From: Neptunomonas qingdaonensis
Lineage (GTDB): Bacteria; Pseudomonadota; Gammaproteobacteria; Pseudomonadales; Balneatricaceae
Reading direction: 5' to 3'
Assembly (NCBI RefSeq): GCF_900113275.1
Contig: NZ_FOOU01000019.1
Coordinates: 1 to 57,815 of the forward strand
Length of the DNA stretch: 57,815 nt
Of the stretch, positions 37,489 through 47,836 are shown in pieces (position 1 is the stretch's first letter; each line of letters starts with the position of its first letter). A model generated the notes under the pieces. It searched no databases. It was not told the DNA's origin and was given only the letters and a program-made list of their open reading frames with translations. A program made the position numbers and the translations under genes.

Positions 37489-38832
37489 ATGAAGGTTACG
37501 GTGTTTGGTACAGGCTATGTAGGCTTGGTAACGGGTACATGCTTAGCCGATGTTGGTCACGATGTCTTGTGTGTCGATATTGATGAAGCCAAGGTTGAAG
37601 GGCTTAAAAACGGCATTATCCCGATTTATGAACCGGGCCTTGAGCCGATGGTGACTCGCAATCATAAAGAAGGTCGCCTTAACTTTACGACCGATGCCGA
37701 AGCCGCTGTTAAACACGGTACGCTGCAATTTATCGCTGTGGGTACGCCACCCGACGAAGATGGTTCTGCTGATCTGCAATACGTTCTGGCTGTTGCCAAA
37801 ACAATTGGTCAATACATGGACGGCTTTAAAGTGATCATTGATAAGTCCACCGTCCCGGTGGGTACAGCCGATAAAGTAAATACTGCTATTGCTGGCGTGC
37901 TGGCAGCGCGTGGCTGCAAAACTGAGTACGCAGTCTGCTCTAACCCCGAGTTTTTGAAAGAAGGCGCCGCGATTGAAGACTTTACTAAGCCTTCGCGTAT
38001 TGTTGTTGGGACTGATTCTGAAAAAGTACGCGAGTTAATGCACGAGTGTTATGGCCCATACAATCGTAACCACGACAAACTTATTTTTATGGATGTACGT
38101 GCTGCCGAACTGACAAAGTATGCAGCTAATGCCATGCTGGCGACCAAAATCAGCTTTATGAATGAGATGTCGCAGCTGGCCGAACATTTGAATGTGGATG
38201 TTGAACAGGTGCGCTTAGGGATTGGTTCTGACCCGCGTATTGGTTATCAGTTTATCTACCCTGGCTGTGGTTATGGCGGTTCCTGCTTCCCTAAAGATGT
38301 TCAGGCGCTGGCGCGTACTGCTGATTCTGTCGGCTACGATGCCCAACTGCTAAAAGCGGTTGAAGCGGTTAACTACCGCCAGAAAGAGACATTGTTCACT
38401 AAACTGGAACGCGCTTTTGATGGCGATTTAGCGGGCAAAACGATTGCCATATGGGGTTTGTCGTTTAAGCCAAATACTGACGATATGCGCGCGGCGCCTA
38501 GTCGCGTTTTGATGGAGTCACTGTGGGCAGCCGGTGCAAAGGTTGTTGCTTACGACCCTGAAGCGATGAATGAAACGCACCGTATTTACGGCAAGCGTGA
38601 TGATTTAAGCCTGGTCGGCACACGTGAAATCGCCGCTGAAGGCGCGGATGCACTGGTAATTTGTACTGAGTGGAAAGCGTTTAGGGCGGTTGATTTTAGC
38701 TGGTTAAAGGCCAAACTGAATTTCCCTGTGATTGTTGATGGTCGTAACCTGTATAACCCTGAAGATGTTAAAAAAGCCGGGCTAATGTATTACGCGGTTG
38801 GTCGTGGTGATTCATTGCAAGACTCTCTTTAG
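37489..38832 (+). CDS. ugd: UDP-glucose 6-dehydrogenase
   Basis: The 447-residue enzyme is canonical: [10 protein letters not shown] at 7-16, STVPVGT at 120-126, [10 protein letters not shown] with Glu154, Lys210 and Asn214 in TKYAANA, and [10 protein letters not shown] with catalytic Cys266 and Asp270. It makes UDP-glucuronate for the polymer. AAGGA precedes the ATG and a TATAAT at 37424-37429 may be its -10 box. It ends at a strong terminator shared with the convergent wecC gene. It provides the intact reference against which the homologue at 11058 is seen to be altered. Confidence 0.97.
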   Translation: MKVTVFGTGYVGLVTGTCLADVGHDVLCVDIDEAKVEGLKNGIIPIYEPGLEPMVTRNHKEGRLNFTTDAEAAVKHGTLQFIAVGTPPDEDGSADLQYVLAVAKTIGQYMDGFKVIIDKSTVPVGTADKVNTAIAGVLAARGCKTEYAVCSNPEFLKEGAAIEDFTKPSRIVVGTDSEKVRELMHECYGPYNRNHDKLIFMDVRAAELTKYAANAMLATKISFMNEMSQLAEHLNVDVEQVRLGIGSDPRIGYQFIYPGCGYGGSCFPKDVQALARTADSVGYDAQLLKAVEAVNYRQKETLFTKLERAFDGDLAGKTIAIWGLSFKPNTDDMRAAPSRVLMESLWAAGAKVVAYDPEAMNETHRIYGKRDDLSLVGTREIAAEGADALVICTEWKAFRAVDFSWLKAKLNFPVIVDGRNLYNPEDVKKAGLMYYAVGRGDSLQDSL

Positions 38833-38890
38833 GTAGAAGCATTCAACTTAAAGCACTTAATTCGATACATTGAGTTAAAAGCATAAAAAA

Positions 38891-38920
38891 GGGGCTTCAC
38901 ACTAATTTGAAGCCCCTTTT
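38891..38920. terminator. Bidirectional terminator between ugd and wecC
   Basis: GGGGCTTCA (38891-38899) pairs with TGAAGCCCC (38908-38916), with A-run before and T-run after, so it can serve ugd on the plus strand and wecC on the minus strand. Confidence 0.93.
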
Positions 38921-38984
38921 ATTTCTACTTTCCAGATGCTATCAATCTTCTTTATATTTCAGCTACAAGCGTCTGTAAAACGAC

Positions 38985-40238
38985 TTAACCAATAATCCCA
39001 CGCGTATCAATCACCACTTTTGTGGCGAACTGGGTTTTATCCGCTGCTTTAAACTCTTTGTGATCAACCAAAATCACGATCACATTGGCTTTATCCAGCG
39101 CACTTTCCAGACTCGACAATTCGATACCCGAGTCGACCAGTGTTGCCGGCAGCTTGTTGATGTTTGGCTCTACCGCGATGATCTCGCCAATATTACGCTT
39201 CACTAAGTCTTCTACTATGTGCAGTGCCGGACTTTCGCGCAGGTCATCGATATCGGCTTTAAAGGCTAAGCCTAAGCAGGCAATCACCGGACGCTTGAAC
39301 TCATCCGCCGCTTTTGCGATCTGATTAATCACATACTGCGGTTTTGCATCGTTGGTTAAACGCGCCTGTCTGATTATTTTTGCTTCTTCCGGGCAGCTAT
39401 CGACGATAAACCACGGGTCTACGGCGATACAGTGACCGCCGACACCCGGGCCGGGATTGAGAATATTCACACGCGGATGGCGATTCGCCAGCTTGACCAG
39501 CTCCCAGACATTGATTTTTAGCTTATCGCAAATCACCGACAGCTCGTTAGCGAAGGCAATATTGACATCGCGGAAGGAGTTTTCGGTCAGTTTGGCCATT
39601 TCGGCGGTACGTGCATTGGTAACGATACATTCACCGCGAACAAAGGTTTGATACAGCTCTACAGCGAGGTCGCTACAGGCTTTTGACATACCACCAATGA
39701 CACGGTCGTTAGAAACCAGCTCTTGTAATACGTAACCTGGCAGCACTCGCTCCGGGCAATGTGCGACTTTAATATCGGCGGCACTGCCTTTATCCTGCGG
39801 GAAGGTTAAATCAGGGCGCGCTTCGGCCAGCCAGGCGGCCATTTTTTCGGTTGTACCGACCGGCGAGGTCGATTCCAGCACCACCAGGTTACCTTTTGCT
39901 AATACCGGCGCGATACGCTTAACCGCTGATTCGATATAAGACAGATCAGGTTGGTGGCGGCCATCGTCACTTTCAAGAAACGGCGTAGGTACGGCAATCA
40001 TGAAGACATCGGCCGGCTCTGGCGTGATGGTGGCGCGTAAGTTACCGGTGGTAACGACACTGCGTACGACGATATCCAGATCCGGTTCTACAATATGGAT
40101 TTTACCCGCATTAATAGTATCTACCGCGGATTGCACGACGTCGACACCAATCACTTTTATGCCACGCGACGCAATAATCGCAGCGGTGGGTAATCCGATA
40201 TAACCTAATCCGATAACCGATACTGTTTCAAAACTCAT
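38985..40238 (-). CDS. wecC: UDP-N-acetyl-D-mannosamine dehydrogenase
   Basis: The 417-residue dehydrogenase has GLGYIGLPTA at 10-19, STSPVGTTEKMA, HCPERVLPG, and GPGVGGHCIAVDPWF with the catalytic Cys. The HCPERVLPG and GGHCIAVDP forms separate WecC-type enzymes from Ugd. It oxidises UDP-ManNAc to UDP-ManNAcA. wecB lies 66 bases upstream on the same strand, so the two form a unit making UDP-ManNAcA for the polysaccharide. Confidence 0.95.
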   Translation of the reverse strand: MSFETVSVIGLGYIGLPTAAIIASRGIKVIGVDVVQSAVDTINAGKIHIVEPDLDIVVRSVVTTGNLRATITPEPADVFMIAVPTPFLESDDGRHQPDLSYIESAVKRIAPVLAKGNLVVLESTSPVGTTEKMAAWLAEARPDLTFPQDKGSAADIKVAHCPERVLPGYVLQELVSNDRVIGGMSKACSDLAVELYQTFVRGECIVTNARTAEMAKLTENSFRDVNIAFANELSVICDKLKINVWELVKLANRHPRVNILNPGPGVGGHCIAVDPWFIVDSCPEEAKIIRQARLTNDAKPQYVINQIAKAADEFKRPVIACLGLAFKADIDDLRESPALHIVEDLVKRNIGEIIAVEPNINKLPATLVDSGIELSSLESALDKANVIVILVDHKEFKAADKTQFATKVVIDTRGIIG

Positions 40239-40304
40239 TGTTTTAATACCTTTAGGAAAGTTATTAACTGGATTTAATTAATAACTTTTGATTAGCTTTT
40301 ATAA

Positions 40305-41426
40305 TTAGTGCTGCTTCAGCGTTGCGACGATTTTCTGGCATGCGGTGCCGTCGCCGTAGGGGTTTATGGCGCGCGCCATGGAATCATATTTTGTTTGTGA
40401 CTCCATCAGCTCAACCACACCCGCCACTATTCGCGCATAATCTGTACCCACCAGCTCGACGGTGCCGGCATCGACCGCTTCTGGTCGCTCGGTGTTATCG
40501 CGCATCACCAGCACCGGTTTGCCCAGCGAAGGTGCTTCTTCCTGAATACCGCCGGAGTCGGTCAGGATCAGATAGCTACGGTTCATCAGGTAAACAAAGG
40601 GCAGGTAGTCTTGCGGGTCGATCAGATAGATATTATCGACATCTTTTAACAAGCGGTTAACCGGTTCTTGCACATTCGGGTTTAAATGCACCGGATAAAC
40701 GATTTGTGATTCTGGGTAACGCTTAGCGATATCGACTAACGCTTCACAGATACGCTCAAAACCGCCGCCAAAGGATTCACGCCGATGGCCTGTAACCAGA
40801 ATGGGTTTTTTACTCTCATCGAGGAAAGGAAAACGCGATGATAAAGTGGATTCCAGGGTGCTGTCGCTATTGATTTTATCCACGACCCAATGCAGCGCAT
40901 CGATGACGGTGTTACCGGTAATAGAGACATACTCTTTCGAGACTTTCTCATCGATTAAGTTCTGATACGACAACTGCGTCGGTGCAAAATGCCATTTAGT
41001 CAGCGTCGCCGTTAGCTTACGGTTGGCTTCTTCTGGCCACGGTGACGTGATATCACCGGTACGTAATCCTGCTTCGATATGCCCTACGGGTATCTGCTCG
41101 TAAAATGCCGCCAATGCCGTAGAAAAGGTGGTGCTGGTGTCGCCATGCACTAAGACGATATCCGGCTTAAACTCACGTAATACTTCGCGAATACCTAACA
41201 AGATGCGCGATGTCACATCAAAAAGATCCTGGCCGGGCTGCATAATGTTGAGATCGTAATCGGGGGTAATTTCAAACAGCTCTAAGACTTGATCGAGCAT
41301 CTCGCGATGCTGAGCGGTGACACAGACACGGCTTTCAAATTGAGATTCCTGCGCCAGTGCTTTGACTAAGGGCGCCATTTTAATCGCTTCCGGACGCGTA
41401 CCAAATACCGTGAGAATTTTTTTCAT
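40305..41426 (-). CDS. wecB: UDP-N-acetylglucosamine 2-epimerase (non-hydrolysing)
   Basis: The 373-residue enzyme starts [20 protein letters not shown], then [31 protein letters not shown], and near the end [20 protein letters not shown] and RPEAVDAGT, all diagnostic. It makes UDP-ManNAc from UDP-GlcNAc, the WecC substrate. It is transcribed away from aceF, and a terminator for aceF lies between them. Confidence 0.97.
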   Translation of the reverse strand: MKKILTVFGTRPEAIKMAPLVKALAQESQFESRVCVTAQHREMLDQVLELFEITPDYDLNIMQPGQDLFDVTSRILLGIREVLREFKPDIVLVHGDTSTTFSTALAAFYEQIPVGHIEAGLRTGDITSPWPEEANRKLTATLTKWHFAPTQLSYQNLIDEKVSKEYVSITGNTVIDALHWVVDKINSDSTLESTLSSRFPFLDESKKPILVTGHRRESFGGGFERICEALVDIAKRYPESQIVYPVHLNPNVQEPVNRLLKDVDNIYLIDPQDYLPFVYLMNRSYLILTDSGGIQEEAPSLGKPVLVMRDNTERPEAVDAGTVELVGTDYARIVAGVVELMESQTKYDSMARAINPYGDGTACQKIVATLKQH

Positions 41427-41584
41427 ATTATCCTTAATCTCTCTGTTGAGTCATTAAGCCTTATCGTTCTTATGTCAGCCATGGCTAAATTAACTTTTTC
41501 GATAATCTGTTGCAAGGTGCTGTGAGGAACCCTTGGTTTTATACGTCATTATAGCTATGTATTTTTTAAATCGCAGACAAAAAA

Positions 41585-41608
41585 ATAGGGTTCCTTTCGG
41601 AACCCTAT
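41585..41608 (-). terminator. Rho-independent terminator after aceF
   Basis: A perfect 10-base stem, ATAGGGTTCC (41585-41594) with GGAACCCTAT (41599-41608), and TTTC loop; on the minus strand it is followed by a run of seven T. It ends the aceEF transcript. No lpd gene follows aceF, unlike in E. coli. Confidence 0.93.
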
Positions 41609-41644
41609 AAAGCTAAGCCAAGGGACTTGCTAAAAATTTACGCT

Positions 41645-43621
41645 TTACAGCGTTAAGCGGCGGATGTCGCTGAGTAAGCTGTTGAGGTAGGTTAGGAATC
41701 GACCTGCATCGCCGCCATTAATAGCGCGGTGATCGTAGGATAAGCACAATGGCAACATCATACGTGGTTCGAACTCTTTACCGTTCCAGCGTGGTCTGAT
41801 ATCTGCTTTAGACACACCCAGAATACCGACTTCAGGTGCGTTGACGATTGGCGTAAAGCCCGTTCCGCCAATACCACCCAAGCTAGAGATCGTGAAGCAT
41901 GCGCCTTGCATTTCGTTTGGCTTGAGTTTGCGATTTTTTGCTTTACCCGCCAGTTCGTTTGCTTCTAAAGACAGCTCATAGATTGATTTTTTATCCGCAT
42001 CTTTGATCACGGGTACCATCAATCCATTTGGCGTATCAACTGCCAAACCGATGTTGATGTATTTTTTGTAGACGATGTGTTCACCGTCTGCATCCAGTGA
42101 TGCATTGAATTTTGGATTCTCTGCTAAGGCTTTAGCGACCGCTTTGATCATGAAAGGCAGCGGCGTTAATTTAACACCTGCTTTGAGTGCATCTTCTTTC
42201 ATCTCTTTACGGAACGCTTCCAGCTCGGTGATATCTGCATCGTCAAACTGCGTGACGTGCGGGATATTCAACCAGCAGCGCGACATATTGGCTGCGGTCA
42301 ATTTACCGATTTTGCTCAGTGCGACTTTTTCGATCTCACCAAACTTACTGAAATCAACCGCAGGAATAGCAGGAATACCTGATCCACCGGTGACACCAGC
42401 GGCTGCGGCTGGTTTTGCTTTCAGCTGAACCAGTGCATTTTTCACATATGCCTGAACATCTTCTTTAAGGATACGACCATTACGGCCTGTGCCCTTAACG
42501 TCGCTCAAATCAACACCGTACTCACGTGCGGTTGCACGTACTGCCGGCCCGGCATTCACTGTGCGATTTTTCTTTTCAAGTTCAACCTGGCTAACAGCGC
42601 TGGCTGCAGGGGCCGCTGCGGCTGCAGGAGCTGCTGCTTTAGCAGGTGCCGCAGGTGCTGCCGCTGCTGCCGCTGCTGGTGCAGCAACAGGCGCACTGCC
42701 CGCTACTTCCAACACCAACAACACATCACCTTCGTTACAGGTGCTGCCTTCTTTGATCAGTACTTCTTTAACCGTACCGCCTTTAGGCGCCGGTACTTCC
42801 ATTGACGCTTTATCGGTTTCCAGTGCGATCAGGCTGTCGCCTTCCTGAATCACGTCGCCCGCTTTTACCATCACTTCAATAACGTCAACATCGGTTGCGC
42901 CACTCAGGTCTGGTACGAGTACGTTTTCAATACCGCCGGCTGCTGCAGGTGCAGGTGCAGGAGCTGCCGCTGCTGGAGCGGCGGCTGCTGGAGCGGCGGC
43001 TGCTGGCTGTGATGCCGGGGCCGCTGCGGCAGAAGCTGCACCGCCACCTACTTCCAACATAATCAGCAGGTCGCCTTCGTTACAGGTGCTGCCTTCTGTA
43101 ATTTTAACTTCAACGACCTTACCACCCATCGGGGCAGGTACTTCCATTGATGCTTTGTCAGTTTCCAGCGCGATCAGGCTATCGCCTTCTTCGATTACGT
43201 CACCGACTTTAACCATGACTTCGATAACATCGACATCGGTTGCACCACTGAGGTCAGGCACTAATACCTGCTCGACACTTGAAGCAGCTGTTGCCGCCGG
43301 AGCCGGTGCTGCGGCGGCCGCTGCGGGTGCAGGTGCTGCCGCTACCGGAGCGGGCGCTGCTGCTGGAGCTGCTGCGGCTGCCGCGCCTGTTTCCAATGTC
43401 AGAATCACGTCACCTTCGTTGCAGGTATCGCCTTCTTTAATCGTTACTTCTACGACGGTGCCTGCTTGTTCTGCCGGTACTTCCATCGATGCTTTATCAG
43501 TTTCCAGGGCTATCAGGCTATCGCCTTCTGCGACTACGTCGCCGGCCTTAACCAGCACTTCGATAACATCTACGTCTTCTGCGCCGCTTAAATCTGGAAC
43601 TGTAATTGTGATTATGCTCAC
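41645..43621 (-). CDS. aceF: Pyruvate dehydrogenase E2, dihydrolipoamide acetyltransferase
   Basis: The 658-residue E2 has three N-terminal lipoyl domains, each with the lipoylated Lys in ETDKASMEVP, joined by long Ala/Pro linkers. A peripheral subunit-binding domain follows (GPAVRATAREYGVDLSDVKG), then the catalytic domain ending in SYDHRAINGGDAGRF. The catalytic motif has Asn in place of the Asp of HxxxDG, a variation I recall from other gammaproteobacterial AceF. The E2 core transfers acetyl groups to CoA. The three lipoyl segments are highly similar in DNA, so copy number could vary by recombination. It follows aceE with a 105-base gap. Confidence 0.97.
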   Translation of the reverse strand: MSIITITVPDLSGAEDVDVIEVLVKAGDVVAEGDSLIALETDKASMEVPAEQAGTVVEVTIKEGDTCNEGDVILTLETGAAAAAAPAAAPAPVAAAPAPAAAAAAPAPAATAASSVEQVLVPDLSGATDVDVIEVMVKVGDVIEEGDSLIALETDKASMEVPAPMGGKVVEVKITEGSTCNEGDLLIMLEVGGGAASAAAAPASQPAAAAPAAAAPAAAAPAPAPAAAGGIENVLVPDLSGATDVDVIEVMVKAGDVIQEGDSLIALETDKASMEVPAPKGGTVKEVLIKEGSTCNEGDVLLVLEVAGSAPVAAPAAAAAAAPAAPAKAAAPAAAAAPAASAVSQVELEKKNRTVNAGPAVRATAREYGVDLSDVKGTGRNGRILKEDVQAYVKNALVQLKAKPAAAAGVTGGSGIPAIPAVDFSKFGEIEKVALSKIGKLTAANMSRCWLNIPHVTQFDDADITELEAFRKEMKEDALKAGVKLTPLPFMIKAVAKALAENPKFNASLDADGEHIVYKKYINIGLAVDTPNGLMVPVIKDADKKSIYELSLEANELAGKAKNRKLKPNEMQGACFTISSLGGIGGTGFTPIVNAPEVGILGVSKADIRPRWNGKEFEPRMMLPLCLSYDHRAINGGDAGRFLTYLNSLLSDIRRLTL

Positions 43622-43726
43622 GATAATGTCCTCTATTCGTTATTCGCCAATGCGTTCAATTCAACTTTTAAAATCAGCATGCCTGAGCTGACGCTCAGGC
43701 AGTTTCTAAGACTTGTATATAAGAAT

Positions 43727-46381
43727 CTATACAGTCCAGGGCGCTGGTTTCTCTGGGTTGAGATTGAATTTCTGCATGGCTTTAGCGACGACAGAAGCTT
43801 CTAGCTTGCCATCTTCCTGCAGTGCTTTGAGTGCTGCGATAGTCACGTAGTAACGGTTTACTTCGAAGAACTCACGCAGTTTAGTACGCGTATCAGAACG
43901 ACCAAAACCGTCTGTACCCAACACTTTGTAACGTGCCGGAATGTATTCACGCAGCTGATCAGCATACATGCGCATGTAATCGGTTGCGGAAATGACAGGA
44001 CCCTGACGATCTTGCAGACACTCAGTCACGTAAGCCACTTTAGGCTGTGCTTCCGGATGCAGCATGTTATGACGTTCAACGCTCATCGCATCACGACGCA
44101 ATTCGTTGATCGATGTGGTGCTCCAGATATCTGACTCGATACCGAACTCTTCGCGCAGGATAACAGCCGCTGCTTCCACTTCGCGCAAGATAGTACCGCA
44201 ACCCATCAACTGAACTTTTAGTTCAGCGTCTTTGCCTTCATTAAGCAGATACATACCTTTGATGATGCCTGCTTCTGCACCGACCGGCATTTCCGGGTGG
44301 CTGTAGTTTTCGTTCATAGTGGTGATGTAGTAGAAACGGTTTTCACCTTTTCCGTACATACGCTCTAAACCATCCTGAACAATAACGGTTAGTTCGTAAC
44401 CATAGGTCGGATCGTAAGAGACACAGTTCGGCACCATCTGTGCCATCAAGTGGCTGTGGCCATCCTGATGCTGCAGACCTTCACCGTTAAGTGTGGTTCG
44501 CCCTGCTGTCGCTCCGATGAGGAATCCGCGTGCCTGCATATCGCCGGCAGCCCAGATCAGATCCATGACGCGCTGGAAGCCGAACATTGAGTAGAAAATA
44601 TAGAACGGAATCACCGGGCAGTTGTTGTTTGCATAGGAGGTTGCACAGGCAATCCAGGCAGACATAGCGCCGGCTTCGTTGATACCTTCTTCCAGAATCT
44701 GGCCAGTTTTAGACTCTTTGTAGAACATGATCTGGTCGCTATCATGCGGTACATAGCGCTGGCCGACAGAGGTGTAGATACCTAACTGACGGAACATCCC
44801 TTCCATACCAAAGGTACGTGCTTCATCCGGAATGATCGGCACGACACGGTCGCCGATATTTTTGTCTTTCACCAGTGTATTGAGTACGCGGTTCAACGAC
44901 ATCTGCGTTGATAGCTCACGCTCACCACTGCCTTTGAGGTTGTTAGAGAAAGCCTCCAACGCCGGTGTTTCGAGTGTTTGCACCTGGCTGCGACGTACCG
45001 GATAGAAACCGCCGAGTTTTTCGCGGCGCTCAAACATGTACTTCATTTCGGCTGAATCAGCTGACGGACGGTAATAAGGCACGTCTTTCAGTTGATCATC
45101 ATCCAACGGGATGGTGAAACGATCACGGAAATCTTTCAGATCATCAATCGCCACTTTCTTCAGCGAGTGAGTATCGTTTTTCGCTTCGCCGGATTTACCT
45201 GTGCCGTAACCTTTTACGGTTTGCGCAAGGATAACCGTTGGACGGCCAGTGTTGCTCATTGCAGCATGGTAGGCGGCATAGACTTTGTACGGATCGTGAC
45301 CACCTCGGTTGAGGTTCATGATCTCGTCGTCAGACATGTCCTTAACCATTTCTAACAGTTCAGGATATTTACCAAAGAAATGCTCACGCGTGTATGCGCC
45401 GCCGTTGGCTTTAAAGTTCTGCAGCTCACCATCGCAGACTTCATCCATACGTTTTTGCAGCAGACCGTTAACATCTTTTTCAAAGAGTGGATCCCAGTGA
45501 CGACCCCACAAACATTTAATAACGTTCCAGCCAGCACCACGGAAGACACCTTCCAGTTCCTGAACAATTTTTCCGTTACCGCGAACAGGGCCATCAAGGC
45601 GCTGCAGGTTACAGTTGATAACGAAGACCAGGTTTTCCAGGCTTTCACGTCCAGCCAGAGCAATAGCACCGAGTGATTCCGGCTCATCACACTCACCGTC
45701 ACCGAGGAATGCCCATACTTTACGGTCAGCACGGTCAATCAGACTACGTGCCGACAGGTAACGCATGACGTGTGCCTGATAGATGGCCTGAATTGGCCCA
45801 AGACCCATAGAAACGGTCGGGAACTGCCAGAAGTCAGGCATTAACCATGGATGTGGATAAGACGACAAACCGTTGCCATCGACTTCACGACGGAAGTTGT
45901 CGAGCTGATCTTCGGTTAAACGACCTTCAAGATAGGCGCGTGCATAGATACCAGGAGAGATATGTCCCTGGAAAAACACCATATCTGATTCTTGTCCACC
46001 TTCATTACCACGGAAAAAGTAGTTAAAGCCAATATCATAAAGCGTGGCTGAAGAGGAGAAACTGGAGATATGTCCGCCCAGCCCTTCTTTATTGTCATTG
46101 GCGCGCATTACCATTGCCATTGCATTCCAACGAATGAATGAACGGATGCGGCGTTCCATGAACAGGTCGCCCGGCATGCGGACTTCATCTCTGGGAGCTA
46201 TCGTATTGCGGTAAGGAGTAGTAACAGCACCACGGCTCTCTACACCCATATCTGACGCTTTGCGTCCTAGTTGAGCTAATAGGAAACGCGCACGATCATC
46301 GCCATCATTTTTAGCGACTGATTCGAGCGCTTCTAGCCATTCATTTGTTTCAATTGGGTCGATATCATCTATTTGTTGCAC
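43727..46381 (-). CDS. aceE: Pyruvate dehydrogenase E1 component
   Basis: The homodimeric E1 has 884 residues from GTG at 46381. GGAGAAGG sits about five bases before this GTG, and the protein then begins VQQIDDIDPIETNEWLEALE, matching AceE starts; the ATG 10 codons upstream is less likely. The ThDP-binding region is GDGECDEPESLGAI followed by VINCNLQRLDGPVRGNGKI. It decarboxylates pyruvate and acetylates the E2 lipoyl groups. It lies downstream of pdhR on the same strand, as in enterobacteria. Confidence 0.97.
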   Translation of the reverse strand: MQQIDDIDPIETNEWLEALESVAKNDGDDRARFLLAQLGRKASDMGVESRGAVTTPYRNTIAPRDEVRMPGDLFMERRIRSFIRWNAMAMVMRANDNKEGLGGHISSFSSSATLYDIGFNYFFRGNEGGQESDMVFFQGHISPGIYARAYLEGRLTEDQLDNFRREVDGNGLSSYPHPWLMPDFWQFPTVSMGLGPIQAIYQAHVMRYLSARSLIDRADRKVWAFLGDGECDEPESLGAIALAGRESLENLVFVINCNLQRLDGPVRGNGKIVQELEGVFRGAGWNVIKCLWGRHWDPLFEKDVNGLLQKRMDEVCDGELQNFKANGGAYTREHFFGKYPELLEMVKDMSDDEIMNLNRGGHDPYKVYAAYHAAMSNTGRPTVILAQTVKGYGTGKSGEAKNDTHSLKKVAIDDLKDFRDRFTIPLDDDQLKDVPYYRPSADSAEMKYMFERREKLGGFYPVRRSQVQTLETPALEAFSNNLKGSGERELSTQMSLNRVLNTLVKDKNIGDRVVPIIPDEARTFGMEGMFRQLGIYTSVGQRYVPHDSDQIMFYKESKTGQILEEGINEAGAMSAWIACATSYANNNCPVIPFYIFYSMFGFQRVMDLIWAAGDMQARGFLIGATAGRTTLNGEGLQHQDGHSHLMAQMVPNCVSYDPTYGYELTVIVQDGLERMYGKGENRFYYITTMNENYSHPEMPVGAEAGIIKGMYLLNEGKDAELKVQLMGCGTILREVEAAAVILREEFGIESDIWSTTSINELRRDAMSVERHNMLHPEAQPKVAYVTECLQDRQGPVISATDYMRMYADQLREYIPARYKVLGTDGFGRSDTRTKLREFFEVNRYYVTIAALKALQEDGKLEASVVAKAMQKFNLNPEKPAPWTV

Positions 46382-46496
46382 GTTGCCTTCTCCACGTATG
46401 CTTAAAAGCACTCATCCCTTGGTAATTGTATATCAGGCTTCTTTATCTGTTAGGCGGACTAACCGAGCCTGCTTTTTAGTTGAGAGAACTTTTGAT

Positions 46497-46542
46497 ACTA
46501 CCGAGCAATACTACCGAGGTACTGTAATTTAACTACCGAGCA
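46497..46542. repeat. Iterated ACTACCGAG motif upstream of aceE
   Basis: ACTACCGAG occurs at 46497, 46510 and 46532, and a variant ACTAACCGAG at 46458, all in the 320-base gap between pdhR and aceE. Spacings are irregular. The copies may be binding sites for a regulator or remnants of slippage. The rest of the gap is AT-rich and shows no perfect PdhR-type palindrome. Confidence 0.6.
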
Positions 46543-46700
46543 GTATCTGGTTCCTCTTTTTTATTTGTAGTAATACTACAAAATTTTTAAAAACCTGTCT
46601 ACAAAACACTCAAAACTTAATGACAAAGACCTATAAATAACCTTTTTGTAGTTTTTATACAGAAATCTATTTATAGACTAACGTCTTATGGCGCGGCTTT

Positions 46701-47459
46701 TTATACATTTTTTGAACGCCGCATCGCCCTTTCTATCCGAGTATTTTCACGCCCTTGTTCCAGCAATGACTCTTCGACATATGCCAAATGATCATGCGCT
46801 GCTTTTTGAGCGAGGTCAGGCTCACCCGAAAAAATCGCCTCCATCAGTTTAAAATGTTGATCATGAATTTTTTGCCGGTATCCCGGCTTCGGATATATGT
46901 TCTGCAAATTATCACCAATGTGCTGCCTTAACAAACTGAACAAGGCCCTCATCATATGCAATAACACCATATTATGCGTAGAGGCGGCAATGGTGAGATG
47001 AAAATCCACATCCGCTGCCACTTCTTTTTGAAAATCTTTATTCTGGTGATGTACCTGCAGAGCATCGTAACTGCTTCTGATTGCTTCTTTATCTGCGGCG
47101 GTACTGCGCAACGCGGCGTAATAGGCCGTCACGCCTTCCAGAGCATGCCGAAACTCAAGCAAATCATATTGGGCTTCAGGATGCGTTTTGAAGAGCTCGA
47201 GCAAAGGATCCATAAAGGATCCACCCAGATCTTCAGAAACATATGTACCTCCCCCCTGCCGGCTAACCAATAAGCCTTTAGCCGTAAGTTTTTGTATAGC
47301 TTCGCGCAATGAAGGCCTGGACACCTCAAATTGAGCCGACAAAGCTCTTTCCGGTAACAGTTTCTGCCCTGGCTTTAAGGTTCCTTCCAGTATCATCTCT
47401 TCCATTCGCTCTACGATGACATCTGATATTTTAGGCTGTTTCACCTTTTGATACGCCAT
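46701..47459 (-). CDS. pdhR: Pyruvate-responsive GntR/FadR-family repressor
   Basis: The 252-residue regulator starts MAYQKVKQPKISDVIVERME, with the winged-helix DNA-binding segment PERALSAQFEVSRPSLREAI (about 41-60) and QGGGTYVSEDLG, and a FadR-type C-terminal effector domain beginning near YDLLEFRHALEGVTAYYAAL. These match PdhR closely. PdhR senses pyruvate and represses the pdh operon. Here it lies upstream of aceE on the same strand and divergent from the TRAP operon, whose leader has a perfect PdhR-type palindrome, so it probably controls both. Confidence 0.94.
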   Translation of the reverse strand: MAYQKVKQPKISDVIVERMEEMILEGTLKPGQKLLPERALSAQFEVSRPSLREAIQKLTAKGLLVSRQGGGTYVSEDLGGSFMDPLLELFKTHPEAQYDLLEFRHALEGVTAYYAALRSTAADKEAIRSSYDALQVHHQNKDFQKEVAADVDFHLTIAASTHNMVLLHMMRALFSLLRQHIGDNLQNIYPKPGYRQKIHDQHFKLMEAIFSGEPDLAQKAAHDHLAYVEESLLEQGRENTRIERAMRRSKNV

Positions 47460-47534
47460 ACTCTACGATTCCAACCCATTGGTTTACCCGCTACCAATTA
47501 CTGACTAACAGCGTCGCTTTACGCACCTGCAGCA

Positions 47535-47549
47535 ATTGGTCATACCTAT
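47535..47549. promoter_or_regulatory. Imperfect PdhR-type operator near pdhR
   Basis: ATTGGTCATACCTAT differs by one base from the palindrome ATTGGT-N3-ACCAAT. It lies 76 bases upstream of the pdhR start and could mediate autoregulation. Unpaired half sites ATTGGT (47478) and ACCAAT (47493) lie closer to the gene. Confidence 0.55.
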
Positions 47550-47716
47550 TTATAGCTATCCATACCTATTCTATCCCTGCTGATTCTTGTCGCTCTGTCG
47601 GCTTAACTGAATATGAAACTAGCGCTTATTCGCGATAAAACCAAACACTATTTAATTTATCAAAAAGATTGACAAGTACTGGTCAAAAAAAATACAGTAG
47701 CAACCTATACTATGGT

Positions 47717-47735
47717 AAATTGGTATTACCAATTT
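47717..47735. promoter_or_regulatory. Perfect PdhR-type operator before the TRAP operon
   Basis: AAATTGGTATTACCAATTT is a perfect palindrome around a 3-base centre and equals the known PdhR box ATTGGT-N3-ACCAAT, as used also by related FadR-family regulators such as LldR. It ends 101 bases before the dctP start. Confidence 0.8.
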
Positions 47736-47836
47736 AACAAGATGTTTGTCTAACACTGTTATATCCATGAATCTGTTGTATATTTAGCACCGGGTCTACA
47801 AAAAAAATAAATAAATATCGTTATTGAGGATGAGAC

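Noticed and set aside
42489-43691. Long Ala/Ser/Thr-rich frames opposite aceF
   Set aside because: They are antisense shadows of the lipoyl-domain linkers, with low-complexity composition forced by the Ala/Pro codons.
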